Of a stretch of 64,000 bases of DNA, positions 1 to 10,625 are shown piece by piece. Both the position numbers and the translations under genes were made by a program. Source of the DNA: Pseudoips prasinana (Eukaryota; Arthropoda; Insecta; Lepidoptera; Nolidae); contig OX621238.1 of NCBI GenBank assembly GCA_951640165.1, positions 29,102,001-29,166,000 of the forward strand, read 5' to 3'. Under the pieces are notes generated by a model, which did no database searches, had not been told where the DNA came from, and saw only the letters and a program-made list of their open reading frames with translations. Position 1 is the stretch's first letter. Every line of letters starts with the position of its first letter.

Positions 1-555
1 AGACGACGAAATAAAAAATTACAGTGGAAAATCGCCCTAACATGTTGATATTTTCAAATTATTATATCTTACCTTTGTAATGATCAAATTAAAAAAAAAA
101 GTTAATGAAATACAGCATAACTACCTGCAACGTCAGAATCCATCACAAACAGTTCTTAAATTGGCGCAATTTATTTAATATTTAACTTCAAAGTTAATGT
201 TATTGCACGAGCGCCGAGAACAGATACAAACACAAGTCGAACGATCAAATTCCGAATAAAAGTATGAAGCGATGAGTGCAGGTAGGGGGGGGGGTGGAAA
301 AGGTGGGTTATTGTTCCCGAGACTATCCCCTAGCTCAGGTAGTCATCCTATTCTAAATTATCTACAGTTTGTAAATTCCACTTTTGGCCGCGTAGATTAG
401 CAAAATACCCGTATGTGCGTCGCTAAATAATGAATATTACAACATAAACCTAAAAGCTACCTACCAGAAAGTTTGAGAATCTCAATACTCAAAACTGGCG
501 GATGCACTGAACGTGCGAGCCATTGCTCCATAATAGGAGGCAAAAAAAAAAAAAA
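1..555. other. intergenic, no gene seen
   Basis: AT-rich sequence without a convincing reading frame. It has a G-tract near 286-295 and ends in an A-tract (542-555) directly before the first base of the retrotransposon LTR. I see no recognisable repeat. Confidence 0.5.
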
Positions 556-581
556 TGTTAACTATACGACTTAAAATATTT
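556..581 (+). repeat. 5' LTR of mag-like element, first part
   Basis: TGTTAACTATACGACTTAAA and the next six bases match the start of the 3' LTR at 6712. The copy stops at 581, where the non-LTR element begins. Its last 14 bases (568-581) are the target duplication repeated at 2281-2294. Confidence 0.85.
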
Positions 582-2280
582 GAAATTTTTGGTGTCTTTT
601 TGGACTCCAAATTAACTGGTTTTCATCATATAAATTATTTAGTTCAAAGATGTGAGAGAGCTGTTCCTATATTAAAAGCTCTTGCAGGGGTTTGGTGGGG
701 TGCTCACCCATATACTATGAAGCTAGTGTATAATGCTTTAATACGTAGGTAGTACAATAGATTACGGTTGCTTCCTTATGGTTCCTTGTAATAAAGGTGC
801 ATTTTCTAGGTTAGATAAGGTCCAGTCCATGTGCCTTCGCATCATATCTGGTTGCATGAAGTCTTCTCCCATTAATGCATTGCAGGTCGAGTGTGCTGAT
901 CCCCCTTTGGCTCTAAGAAGACAGTTTTTAGCGGCACGCTTTATATCTAAAATTATTACTCAGTCATCCCATGCTTTGATTAATATGTTATCTGAGTTAA
1001 GCTTTCAGTGTAGACAGGCAAGATTCTGGCGTAATAAAGCTATCCCATTGATTCTTGTTCCATTTCAAGAGTACCAAAATTTCGTGTTCCCCATAATTTC
1101 ATTTCCCAAACTACCGCTCTTTAGTTTCGATTTTAAAGTTTTATGTTTTAAACCGGAAATATATTTTGATATTGGAATTTCAAAAACGTCTACTGCTGCG
1201 AATGTTATGTTCAATCAGATAATTGAGGAAAGGTGGAATGGTTATGAAAGATTGTTCACTGATGCTTCAAAATTATCAGACGCTAAGCCTGTAGGAGTTG
1301 CAGTGTATTACCAAACTTCTAGCATAATTTTAAAATATATGTCCCAAGGAGTCTTCTGTATTCACTGGGGAATGCGTGGCTATATTGGAAGCTTATCGCT
1401 TTATAAAGTGTCATAATATAATTAAAGCTGTTATTTTCTCTGATTCCTTAAGCACTCTGAAAACCTTAGACAAAACTCCCATCGGTCAAAACTACATAGC
1501 CCAATTATCTTAGAAATTTAAAAATCTCTCTTGGCTTGCTCTGCAAAGGAAAAAATTATTCAACTTGTATGGATCCCCAGCCACTGTGGTATTAAGGGGA
1601 ATGAACATGCTGATTTATTGGCCAAGGATGCTGTGACATCTGACATCCCAAATTATAGATGATAGATTCTATTGTTTTTATGGATATGACCTGCAGAATC
1701 TTCCCAAAGGAATCTTAAAACAAGCATGGCAAAATTATTGGGATATTTCTAGCAAGAGCAAAGGTGGCTTTTATTATGAAGTTCAACCGGACATTGTGTT
1801 AACGCCTTGGTTTCATAAATATAAAAAGACCTCCAGATGCGTGATCTCAACTGTTTGTAGACTGCGCTTAGGTTTCTGTTGTTCACCTGTTTTTCTACAG
1901 AAAATACGGATTCGGGATTCATCCCTTTGTGAGTGTGGGCTGGACGAGGGTTCACTGGACCACATTTTCTTTGAATGCACCAATAATAACCCTTCCTATA
2001 ATTTATATGAAATCCTTCCAAATTTAAAGGTTCCCATTCCCATTAACTTTTCCTCGTTGCTTACATTCCCTTCCCCAGAACTCTACGAAGTATTAATGTG
2101 TTTTATAAGATGCAATAGCATCAAATTGTGATTGTTACGTCTGTATGTTTTGTTTTAGCCTAATCGCCAAGATACGCAATTAGCTTTAACATATATGCAA
2201 ATTTTGTTTAAATTTATCGCACGTATTCCCATTTCACTCGACATCGGCACTAATTGCCATTTATAAAAAGAAGAAGAGAA
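582..2280 (+). mobile_element. 5'-truncated non-LTR retrotransposon (RT C-terminus plus RNase H) inserted in the mag LTR
   Basis: About 1.7 kb flanked by a perfect 14-bp duplication gacttaaaatattt (568-581 and 2281-2294), the mark of target-primed insertion. Translated pieces in three frames give the C-terminal part of a reverse transcriptase (FGVFLDSKLT; RLDKVQSMCLRIISG; INALQVECADPPLALRRQ), an RNase H domain (LFTDASKLSD; IFSDSLSTLKTL; LVWIPSHCGIKGNEHADLLA), and a C-terminal Cys/His segment (CECGLDEGSLDHIFFEC). An RNase H placed after the RT fits the I/LOA/R1 groups; I cannot say which. Frameshifts near 752-778, 1370 and 1530 show it is a dead copy. The 3' end is a short purine-rich tail. 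Confidence 0.85.
600..2131 (+). pseudogene. broken non-LTR ORF2 remnant: RT C-terminus, RNase H, Cys/His tail
   Basis: Open pieces 555-752, 778-1416 and 1796-2131 belong to one ancestral protein. The first piece begins with LTR-encoded residues and runs into the RT thumb region (FGVFLDSKLTGFHHINYLVQ). The second covers the RT tail and the first strand of RNase H. A part in another frame, about 1390-1650, carries the rest of RNase H including the SDSLSTL and SHCGIKGNEHAD motifs. The last holds the Cys/His cluster. At least three frame changes separate them. Palm and fingers of the RT and the endonuclease are absent because the insertion is 5'-truncated. Confidence 0.8.
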
Positions 2281-2294
2281 GACTTAAAATATTT

Positions 2295-2335
2295 AAATTA
2301 AATAATAAATGTAAAAGAATTGTATACATTTATCA
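2295..2335 (+). repeat. 5' LTR of mag-like element, second part
   Basis: Continues the LTR after the inserted element and ends ...TTTATCA. Together with 556-581 it totals 67 bp, equal to the 3' LTR (6712-6778). A few substitutions separate the two LTRs, for example near 2328 and 2333. Confidence 0.85.
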
Positions 2336-2336
2336 G

Positions 2337-2350
2337 TGGCGACGAGGATG
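2337..2350 (+). other. primer-binding site, tRNA-Ser(GCU) type
   Basis: TGGCGACGAGGATG begins one base after the LTR end. It is complementary to the 3' end of animal tRNA-Ser(GCU), which reads ...CAUCCUCGUCG-CCA (from memory). tRNA-Ser priming is the known habit of the mag lineage and supports the LTR boundary placed here. Confidence 0.85.
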
Positions 2351-3883
2351 AACTGTGAACAATTCGAACAATTTCTGCAATTACAGACATTGCAACAAAA
2401 ACAAATATCAGACGTATTACAATTGTTGCTGTCACAACAGCAACATACAGCCGTTGGAACTCCCACACCATCGACGTCAAATGGCACGGAGTCACCCAAC
2501 ACTTCACATAGTAATACCAAATATATCATCTATAATAATTTTAAAAATGACAAATTCAACCCCAATGACACCTCTGTTGAAAATTATATTGACTACTTTG
2601 AAACTAAGTGCGAACTGTGGGGAGAGAATGCACTAAACATACGTAAGGAACTGCTAATCACCTGCCTCTCACCCGAAACATTACATGACATAAAAGTTGC
2701 ACTTACACCAAATTTTGATACAAGCACGTATGCAGATATACGAGCAAAACTTCTCGACTTGTACAGAGTCAAGCGCATAAGGTACCGGGCATTATCTGAT
2801 TTTTGGAACTGTATACGTAATGATAGCGAATCTATGGAGCATTACGCGAACAGACTTAAAGAACTAAGCAAAGATTGCAACTACAATGATGAATTACTAG
2901 AACGACAGCTTCGTGACCGTTTTGCAACCGGTCTCAATCACCCACAGTTACAGGTTGATTTGAAACAAAAATGGCCTGATCTACAAGAAATACATGACGG
3001 AAAGATTAAAGAAGTAACCTTTGCTCAGATCTTTAGAGTTGCACAATCGCGGGAAAGAGCAGAAGGTGACGAGGATACATTCGTAAAAGTGAGTAAGATA
3101 AAGAAAAACACAAAATCTTTCCAAAACAGATCACCACACAGATTACAGGCCCACCAATGTCTTCGATGTGGTCAAAACGGAAGACATCCTCTGTTCCAAT
3201 GTGCAGCCAAAAACCATACTTGTAAAGGGTGCAACACACCGGGACATTATAAAATTTTTTGTATCAAGTCAGGCAAAGCCTGTTTAGTAAAACACAATGA
3301 AAATATCAGACCAAGAAAACCTACTACAAATAGAAACAAATTATACAAGTTAAAACACAATGGGAGCGACGACGAGTCTTCACCAGCATCTATTTCAGGT
3401 GACAGTGATGATGATGATGCAAACAAAATTTGTCAAATCAAAGCAAAAAGCACGGACAGTAAAAAAATGGATGTCCTAATAAATGATATTCCATGCACGT
3501 TAGATTGGGATCCCGGATTGGTATATTCAATTATCAGTACTAAATTCTGGAAACGTATCGGGGCTCCCCCTCTCACAAAAGCACCAGGATTGCGCGCCTA
3601 TGGTAACATAAAACTTAAACCCAAGGGCCTGACAGATGTAACAGTCCGACTGGAAGGACTAGAGAAAATATTACCAGTTGTGGTCATGAAATCCGCCGAC
3701 CCAATGCTGTTTGGTTTGCAATGGAGTGAAATGTTCAATAAGGATTTTCCCAAACCAGTCTACTGTGTAAAAAATACAAGACGCGAAAATATAACACTTA
3801 AACAAGTCCTGGACCGTTTTACTATGCTCTTCGACAACAAACTTGGAAAGGTCAAAAATTACACAGTGAATATACATAAGTGA
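2348..3883 (+). CDS. Gag plus aspartic protease region of mag-like element (protease site altered)
   Basis: The frame is open from ATG at 2348, which sits inside the primer site, to TGA at 3881. The N-terminal ~260 residues are capsid-like (NDKFNPNDTSVENYIDYFE; LLDLYRVKRIRYRALSDFW). Two CCHC-type knuckles follow: CLRCGQNGRHPLFQC, with one extra spacer residue, and CKGCNTPGHYKIFC. After an acidic, charged linker comes a retropepsin-like stretch at about residues 375-490. Its active site reads D-P-G where the family has D-T/S-G, followed by LVYSIIS, so the protease is probably dead. Gag and pol were probably one frame: a short duplicated segment around 3865-3888 (about 10 extra bases) shifts the reading frame just before the RT. 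I chose ATG 2348 because the only upstream in-frame initiator is a GTG in the primer site. Confidence 0.85.
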   Translation: MNCEQFEQFLQLQTLQQKQISDVLQLLLSQQQHTAVGTPTPSTSNGTESPNTSHSNTKYIIYNNFKNDKFNPNDTSVENYIDYFETKCELWGENALNIRKELLITCLSPETLHDIKVALTPNFDTSTYADIRAKLLDLYRVKRIRYRALSDFWNCIRNDSESMEHYANRLKELSKDCNYNDELLERQLRDRFATGLNHPQLQVDLKQKWPDLQEIHDGKIKEVTFAQIFRVAQSRERAEGDEDTFVKVSKIKKNTKSFQNRSPHRLQAHQCLRCGQNGRHPLFQCAAKNHTCKGCNTPGHYKIFCIKSGKACLVKHNENIRPRKPTTNRNKLYKLKHNGSDDESSPASISGDSDDDDANKICQIKAKSTDSKKMDVLINDIPCTLDWDPGLVYSIISTKFWKRIGAPPLTKAPGLRAYGNIKLKPKGLTDVTVRLEGLEKILPVVVMKSADPMLFGLQWSEMFNKDFPKPVYCVKNTRRENITLKQVLDRFTMLFDNKLGKVKNYTVNIHK

Positions 3884-3890
3884 ATATACT

Positions 3891-6609
3891 GACGCTAAGC
3901 CGAAACATTTTTATGCAAGACCAATTAAATTTTCAATGAGACAAAACTTAGAGGTTGAACTAGAACGTCTGGTTGCCGAGGGTATCATAACCCAAATAGA
4001 ACCAAACGTAACACCGGTACCATGGGCAACACCGACAGTTAACATAATTAAACCAAACGGTCAAATCAGAATATGCGGTGATTACCGTACCACACTCAAC
4101 CCTGTACTGATAACACACGCACACCCTGTTCCTTTATTTGATCAATTACGCCAGAGTCTCGCAAATGGAGATAAATTTTCTAAAATTGACCTGAAAGATG
4201 CATACCTTCAATTAGAAATAAGTCCAGAATCTAAACAGTTCTTGACTATATCAACGCATAAGGGATACTATCAGTACAACAGGATGCCCTTTGGAATTTC
4301 AACTTCTCCGTCAATATTTCAACATTACCTTGACAAATTGATGGAAGGAATACCCAACGTCATAGTCTATTTCGATGACATTGCCCTTACAGGAAAAGAC
4401 GACAAAGAAGACCTTCAAACATTACGTAGCGTTTTCGATAAATTGCAACAGGCTGGTTTGAAAGTGAACCTTAAGAAGTGCTCTTTCCTACAAAATCAAG
4501 TAGAATATCTGGGACACATGATTGACAAAAATGGAATCCATCCTACAAAATCAAAGACTGAAGCCATTGCCAAGGCTCCTTCTCCAAACAACACCAAAGA
4601 GCTCAGATCTTTTCTTGGATTAGTCAATTTCTACGAACGATTTATACTACACTTGCATAGTGTTTGTGCTGACCTTCATGCACTAACAGGACATCGTATG
4701 TAATGGCGTTGGACAGACACCGAAGCTAACGCTTTTGAACAAGCAAAAAGATTAATAGTTAGTTCCAAACCACAGATAGCATTTGATGATTAACGCACAC
4801 TTTACTTAGCCTGCGATGCATCTGAAAAGGCGTGGGAGCAGTTCTTTTTCACAAGAAAAATAATATTGAGCAGCCTATAGCTTTTGCATCGAGGAAACTC
4901 CGTCCTGCAGAATCAAAGTATTCTGTCATCGATCGCGAAGCCTTGGCTATATTTTTCGGCATCAGAAAGGTTGACCAATATCTTCGTAGAATAAAATTTA
5001 CATTACTCACTGATCATAAACCTCTTATATACCTTTTGGGAACGCAACGCCATTTACCAAAACTAGTTAATAACCGTTTAGTACGTTGGGCTTTAGTTAT
5101 TGGCAGTTACGACAACGAGATTGTGTATACTAAAGGTGCTAACAATCTAATCGCTGATTACCTATCGAGAATGCCAAATCCAGAAGAACAGCCTTCCAAA
5201 ACAGAACTCGCTGTTCACAGAATTGAAGGGCGGCTGCAAACAGAGAGACTTAGCGACCTTGCACTATCAGAAGAACTTATAAGACAAGCAACAAAAAAGG
5301 ACTCTACACTTAGTCAGATATCTCAGTTTATTAACACAGGTTGGCGCGAACATCAATACTCAAATAATTTAAAACCATACGCACTGAAACGCTGAACGGG
5401 AGCTGTCACTAGAAAACAAAATCCTAATGTGGCAAGGTCGAATCATCATACCTGATAGTTTAAGGAAAACAGTCCTCAAACATTTACATTGTGGACATCC
5501 GGGGATATCTTCGATGGGAGCACTAGCACGATTATATGTTTGGTGGCCTGAGATTGAGGAAGACATAGACACCTATGTAAAAGTTTGCCAAAAGTGCCAG
5601 AAAAACCGACCTAACAACTCCGAACTACCTATATTTTCATGGGCCATACCAGACCATGTTTGGGAAAGGCTACACGTCGACTTTGCAGGTCCATTTGAAA
5701 ATTTATATTGGCTAGTACTTTCTGATGCCTATTCAAAATGGATCGAGGTCAAACCAATGACTAAAATAACCACATCAAAACTTTGCGACGAACTTGACAC
5801 CATTTTCACTAGTTTTGGCCTCCCGCAGTTTATAGTATCCGACAATGGACCCCAATTCACATCACAAGATTTTCAGTATTATTGTAAGGAAAAAGGTATC
5901 AAACACATTAAATCTTCACCTTACCATCCGAAAACCAACGGATTAACGGAACGCCTCGTCAGAACATTCAAGACGAGAATGAGCTCAAGTGTAGAACCTC
6001 TCAAAAAAACGATTAGAATATTTCCTATTTGCTTATCGTATTACACCTCATAGTACAACTGGTAAGGCACCAGGCCAACTAATGTTTGGACGCAATTTAA
6101 CTTGCATTCTGGATAATATACGACCAAGTATCAAAAGATCATTGCAATATAAACAAATTCAAGCTAATATTAATTCTGACGACCAGACGCCCAATTATAG
6201 ATCAGGTGATGCGGTATATGTACGTGCAAGAGATCAATCTCGATGGGAACCAGCTACTGTTTTGCGACGCACTCATCGATATTCTTATGTAGTAAACACC
6301 CCAATAGGTCTAGAAAGGAGATATCACGCGGAACATATTCGGCCTCGTACTACCGTTTTAGATGAGCGTGCCGTTGGACAAACACCTCATCCAGTAGGAA
6401 CAGCGAAACCATCGGCGCCAGTTTTAGAGACAGTTTCACCACTACTGACCTCTCCAGTTCTGGAAACAATACCAACAGTAGTTCCAGAGCCTGTTATTTC
6501 CCAGAAATATGTGGGCAGCACTGAGACACCACTTACTTCAGCTATAGGACCACGTCGCAGCAAGCGCTCTGTTCGACCACCTAGACGCTTGATTGATGAA
6601 ATGGACTAA
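3891..6609 (+). pseudogene. pol of mag-like element: RT, RNase H, integrase, broken by stops and frameshifts
   Basis: RT lies at 3891-4703, with the FSKIDLKDAYLQLEI and VIVYFDDIALTG (YFDD) boxes and the EYLGHMIDKNGI motif. In-frame stops follow at 4701 and about 4791, then a frameshift near 4830. RNase H covers about 4800-5170 (CDASEK; SKYSVIDREALAI; LLTDHKPLIYLL). A one-base shift near 5393 precedes the integrase at about 5400-6050, which has an HHCC zinc region (HCGHPG...CQKCQ) and a DDE core (HVDFAGP, SDNGPQF, NGLTERL). Another shift near 6015 leads to the C-terminal part 6082-6609, which contains the FGRNLT and RWEPATVLRRTHRYSY motifs and a basic tail. Without the breaks the order is standard Ty3/gypsy. 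Confidence 0.88.
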
Positions 6610-6700
6610 TTTCATAAGGCGGATGAATGTTACAAACCTTCTTTATGATTTTGAACTCATTTATTCTTCTATGTAATTGCCATGTCAGTTACTTGTCAAT

Positions 6701-6711
6701 GATGGAAGAAA
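6701..6711 (+). other. polypurine tract of mag-like element
   Basis: gatggaagaaa lies directly before the TG of the 3' LTR. It has the position and purine richness expected of the plus-strand primer site. Confidence 0.7.
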
Positions 6712-6778
6712 TGTTAACTATACGACTTAAAATATTTAAATTAAATAATAAATGTAAAAGAATTGTATATATTTTTCA
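6712..6778 (+). repeat. 3' LTR of mag-like element, 67 bp
   Basis: Starts TGTTAAC and ends TTTTTCA. It matches the split 5' LTR along its whole length with a few differences, and contains a possible AATAAA at 6747-6752. Confidence 0.85.
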
Positions 6779-7468
6779 TTCCTGGTTCAGTTTTTTTGTG
6801 ATAACTAATTAGCATAGTTTAACCTAACACCCTAAAAAGTAAGGTTTATCCAATCTAATCATTGCAGAATTGACTTAGAATTAATTCGAAAGTTCAAAAT
6901 TAGGGTTTGAGCACAGGAATTATAAATTTTCAGAGTATCAAAAAAACCTCAAAATTATAGAACGTACATAGGGGTGATTCGGATACTCATCATAAAGTAT
7001 CTACATTTCGCGTTTGAACGTCAACTCCTCAGCCACCCTGTATTACCTGCCTATATAGGTTTTATGTGTCCGAACAATGGCAACATCTATGTGTTTTTAT
7101 TAGATTTTGTATATGACGCAAAGACTACTATACTATACTGATATGACGTCAATTTTGATGCTATTTTGTATGCGTGTTGTGTGTACAAACACACTGAAGT
7201 AAAAAGAAAGTAGGTATTATAAATACCACACCTAGTACCTTTGTGCAATCTTTTCCTTTTAATTATTTATAGTTATTGTATGTAAATGAATTATTAAATA
7301 AAAATTAATTAAATAAATGACTACTTAGTTGAGTAAAATTATTAGTTCGTTTTTCTTATTAAACAAGACCACGCCCCCGTACTAGTAAATTAATTCCATG
7401 TGTCGAGGGGTAAGTACGTACTTTGGAATCATATAATTGACGATCACAAAGTATCGCAATAATTAGTG
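6779..7468. other. intergenic, no gene seen
   Basis: AT-rich, without an open frame of note and without a repeat I can name. Confidence 0.5.
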
Positions 7469-8188
7469 TTTTTAGGGTTCCGAAGCCAAATGGCCAAAAA
7501 CCGAACCCTTATAGATTGGTCATAGGTATCTGTCTCTCCGTCCGTATGTCACAGCCACTTTTTCCGAAACTATAGAATTTTTACTGTGGTATTTTGACAC
7601 ATAAATAGAAATATAAAAACAAATAAATTTTAGGGATTCCCCATGCTTAGAACTTGAGTTTCAGTTCTAAGTATGGGGAACCTACCCAAATTTTTTCTTT
7701 TCATTCAATCCATACATGTGGGGTATCTATGGATAAGTCTTGATATTGAGGTCTCTTATATATATTTTTTCTAAACTGAATAGTTTGGGCGAGATTAAAT
7801 AAAGTGGTAAAATGTCCTCCCCCCCCCCCCCCTGTTACTACAAAAATAAGAGAATGATAAAACTAAAAAAAAATATATGATAATATCCTGGGACATTGTT
7901 TACACACGGCCATCTGCTCCCAAATTAAGCAGAGCTTGTATTATGGAAACCAGATAACTGATATAATACATATAATGCTTTTCTTTCAGTCATGTTCATC
8001 CACACAAATAGATGTCCTAGGTGGGAATCGAACCCACGACCTCCGGCGTGAACAAGATCTAGTAAGTATTTTTTTTTAATACGTCATAAATCGGAAATTG
8101 CATTTTACCTTACATTCAATCAACTCAAATACTTAATGCTACGGAACCCTTCATGGGTGAGTCCGACTCGTACTTGGTCGCTTTTTTA
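7469..8188 (+). repeat. common lepidopteran interspersed repeat, copy A, with nested SINE
   Basis: Begins tttttagggttccgaagcc and ends with the gagtccgactcgtacttgg block. Between are the ctgtctctccgtccgtatgtc block, a short inverted pair around the cttagaacttgagtt and cagttctaag motifs near 7640-7675, and a C-tract at 7819-7832. I recognise this unit from other moth and butterfly genomes but cannot assign a class. A reversed SINE (7882-8053) replaces part of its interior. Confidence 0.7.
7882..8053 (-). repeat. tRNA-derived SINE, reversed, nested in repeat copy A
   Basis: On the - strand it reads a tRNA-like head with a B-box (gtgggttcgattcccacc), then caaatTTGTGTGgatgaaca-like spacer sequence, then the tail tggtttccataatacaagc and tgtcccaggatatt. 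The same tail is shared by the copies at 11011, 27845, 41622 and 57672. Confidence 0.75.
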
Positions 8189-8474
8189 GTGTTCCGTACC
8201 CAATGGGTAAAAAGGGACCCTATTACTAAGACTTCGCTATCTGTCTGTCCGTCTGTCACCAGGCTGTATCTCATGAACCGTGATAGTAAGGCAGTTGAAA
8301 TTTTCACAGATGATGTATTTCTGTTGGCGCTATAACCACAAATACTAAAAAACAAAATAAAATAAATATTTAAGGGAGCTCCCATACAACAAACGTGAAT
8401 TTTTTGCTCGTTTTTATACATAATTGTGCGGAACCCTTCGTGCGCGAGTCCGACTCGCACTTAGCCGGTTTTTT
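8189..8474 (+). repeat. common lepidopteran interspersed repeat, copy B
   Basis: Starts with agtgttccgtacccaatggg, has the ctgtctgtccgtctgtcacc block and the line ctgtatctcatgaaccgtga, and ends with the cgcgagtccgactcgcactt block followed by agccgg and a T-tract. It abuts copy A head to tail and shares the same end motif, so the two are related families. Confidence 0.7.
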
Positions 8475-8706
8475 CTTATAGTGATCATACATTGAAACAC
8501 CGTTATATGGCAACTGAAACACATAATCCAAAAGCTCTGTGAAACCTGATAGCACTTTTTAGAAAACCAATACCATTGTTAGATATAAGCAATGGTATTG
8601 GTGATAATTAGTAGTGTTTGTATATGCGTGAATGATACGTCCAGTATTGCAAGCTTATTATAGGCTCAACAATGAGCACATGAACTCAACAGTAAGATAT
8701 TAAGTT

Positions 8707-9584
8707 CCGGCACAGGCGCGGGCGTATATAATGAAACCTGCAGTATCAGCGAAAGCATGGGCAATTTCGCGACAGTGTTTCAGGCAGAGACATACGCGAT
8801 AATTACATGCGCCCAGACGATCATAGATAGGGCGACTGAAGGTCAGACCATCTACATACTCAGTGACAGCCAGGCTACATTAAAAGCCCTGATGTCACAT
8901 AAAATTGAATCAAAATTAATCCAGAACTGTATCACGGCTCTGAACAAACTTGGTACTAAAAACAAAGTCAAACTCGTGTGGGTACCAGGCCATACAGGAA
9001 TAGAAGGCAACGAAAAAGCAGATGCACTGGCTAGGAAGGGATCTGAAAGTCAGTTCTGTGGACCAGAACCGTGCGTAGGGATTCCTCCAAATGTAATAGG
9101 AGCAATCCTTAAAAATGAATCCACAGCTAAACACAATCAAATGTGGACCAAAATCAAGGAATTAAAACACTCAACGCAACTCATAAAAGGAATAGACAAA
9201 AGCTGGTCCAAAAAACTTTGGAAGTACAGCAGAAACCAGCTACGACTGATAGTAGCAGTATTCACGGGCCACTATGGCACCAACTATCACCTACACAAAT
9301 TGGGACTGTCGAATAGCCCGATCTGCAGGACCTGTAGGGAAGAACAGGAAACAATGCTGCATATAATATGCAAATGCGATGCATTGGCAAGACACAGAAT
9401 GGCCATCCTGGGGCTGGCATATCCAGAACCAGGAGACTACAAGGATCTACCCCTAAGAAGTGTACTGGATTATGTGAAGACTTCATTCAGGGCTTAAGGG
9501 ATAGAATAAAACCAGTGGGGGATAGTACAAAAGATCCTGAAGGGTTGAAGTGCTGTACGCAAGTACACCCCATCAAAGATAAGA
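8707..9584 (+). mobile_element. second 5'-truncated non-LTR retrotransposon with RNase H
   Basis: Flanked by a perfect 14-bp direct repeat taagatattaagtt (8693-8706 and 9585-9598), so insertion was by target-primed reverse transcription. Only the 3' ~880 bp arrived: RNase H plus the C-terminal Cys/His segment. The end is a short GATAAGA-type tail, so the exact boundary between tail and duplication is uncertain by a few bases. Confidence 0.85.
8757..9497 (+). CDS. RNase H and C-terminal domain of a truncated non-LTR element
   Basis: An open frame of 246 codons from the first ATG; the frame also runs upstream without a stop to the insertion point (GTGAGVYNETCSI), so this is the tail of a larger protein. 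RNase H motifs are visible: AETYAI (catalytic E), LSDSQATLKAL (D), LVWVPGHTGIEGNEKADALA (H and D). The following segment carries CRTCREEQETMLHIICKC, the Cys/His cluster found after RNase H in I/R1/LOA-type elements. The frame has no break, so the insertion is younger than the one at 582-2280. It lacks RT and endonuclease and cannot move by itself. Confidence 0.8.
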   Translation: MGNFATVFQAETYAIITCAQTIIDRATEGQTIYILSDSQATLKALMSHKIESKLIQNCITALNKLGTKNKVKLVWVPGHTGIEGNEKADALARKGSESQFCGPEPCVGIPPNVIGAILKNESTAKHNQMWTKIKELKHSTQLIKGIDKSWSKKLWKYSRNQLRLIVAVFTGHYGTNYHLHKLGLSNSPICRTCREEQETMLHIICKCDALARHRMAILGLAYPEPGDYKDLPLRSVLDYVKTSFRA

Positions 9585-9598
9585 TAAGATATTAAGTT

Positions 9599-10625
9599 GC
9601 CTAAGCTTAGGCTAGCTTTAGGTAGGTAACCAATGCAACCAAAATTTAGGTAGGTAATCACCATAGGTATAGTTGTAATCAAGTAATCAAGCTTATTTAT
9701 TAAAAAATATGTGTTGGTATGAAAATGTCGTATCTGTGTATTCAAGTGCAGGCATATATACGTTACAATATTTTGTTGTAGGTATAACAAAGATAGAGTA
9801 AACTTATAATACAGAAGATAGTTATAAAAATATACATGTATGTATATGTTCACATACAGGATGAACTGTGTTTTCAGTATCCCTATAACGAAAACGTCGT
9901 GATAGATTCTCACTTCGATTTTTTTAACCATACTGCCTCAATTTAAGCAAAAAAAAACACATCAATTTTATTATAAGATTCATGTTTTTTCATATTACGG
10001 TTATGTGTTTATAAGATTACTAAGAGTGTTAGGAATAAATTCTGGAAACCGATTTTAACGACTACTAAAATAGTGTGAATATTTAATGAACTGACAAATG
10101 TGATTTATCTATAATTATGACCAGTAAAGTTTTGGCTAACATAAATATTCTGAACGATAGTTTGGACCGTAGACCAGAATTTGTTTATTGTTTAACATTT
10201 GTTCAGTTTCTTTGTTCTTACATCGCAGTTAGCAAGCAACCTCGAAAAGGCGCGACTAGAAAATATTATTCACGGCATTTCCATTTTTCTGTTTTATATT
10301 TGTACAATAAAATACACTAATGATCAAAAGCCCTGTACAAGTTGCATGTTTAATACTGTGTAAAGATTGGAAGTAAACAATAAATATTAATAATATTTGT
10401 ATAATCACCAGCTGTAAGTAACACTGCTAGCGATTATGTTGAAATTATTTGATTTAGTGTAGGTACGAGTGGAGGTCAAATCCCATATTCCGGTATTTCG
10501 GCAGTTAAATATTCTCGCATAGATATAAACAGTTCCACAGGCGGATTCAAAAGTATGAATTAAGTAGGTGGGTACATGATCTATAAAATATATGTTACCT
10601 ACGTGACTACAGGTATTAACGACAT
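9599..10625. other. intergenic, no gene seen
   Basis: AT-rich. The open frames here (for example 10117-10320) have biased, low-complexity composition and no recognisable domain. Confidence 0.5.

Larger units (their letters stand above)
556..6778 (+). mobile_element. mag-like Ty3/gypsy LTR retrotransposon, decayed, carrying a nested non-LTR insertion
   Basis: The element is bounded by two copies of a very short LTR of 67 bp that starts TG and ends CA. The 5' copy is split (556-581 and 2295-2335); the 3' copy is 6712-6778. A primer site matching tRNA-Ser(GCU) follows the 5' LTR and a purine run precedes the 3' LTR. Inside, in order, are gag with two zinc knuckles, aspartic protease, reverse transcriptase, RNase H and integrase. 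Very short LTRs (77 bp, as I recall, in Bombyx mag) and tRNA-Ser priming are typical of the mag lineage. Several stops and frameshifts in pol, plus the insertion in the LTR, show the copy is dead. I see no matching target duplication outside the LTRs (A-tract on the left, ttcct on the right), so flank rearrangement or recombination is possible. Confidence 0.9.

Noticed and set aside
2336..2347. GTG start upstream of gag giving MATRMNCEQ
   Set aside because: These bases are the tRNA primer site; the first ATG at 2348 is the natural start.
9494..9931. 145-codon frame on the - strand
   Set aside because: Tyr/Ile/Leu-rich translation of AT-rich DNA, overlaps the end of the truncated non-LTR element and has no domain.
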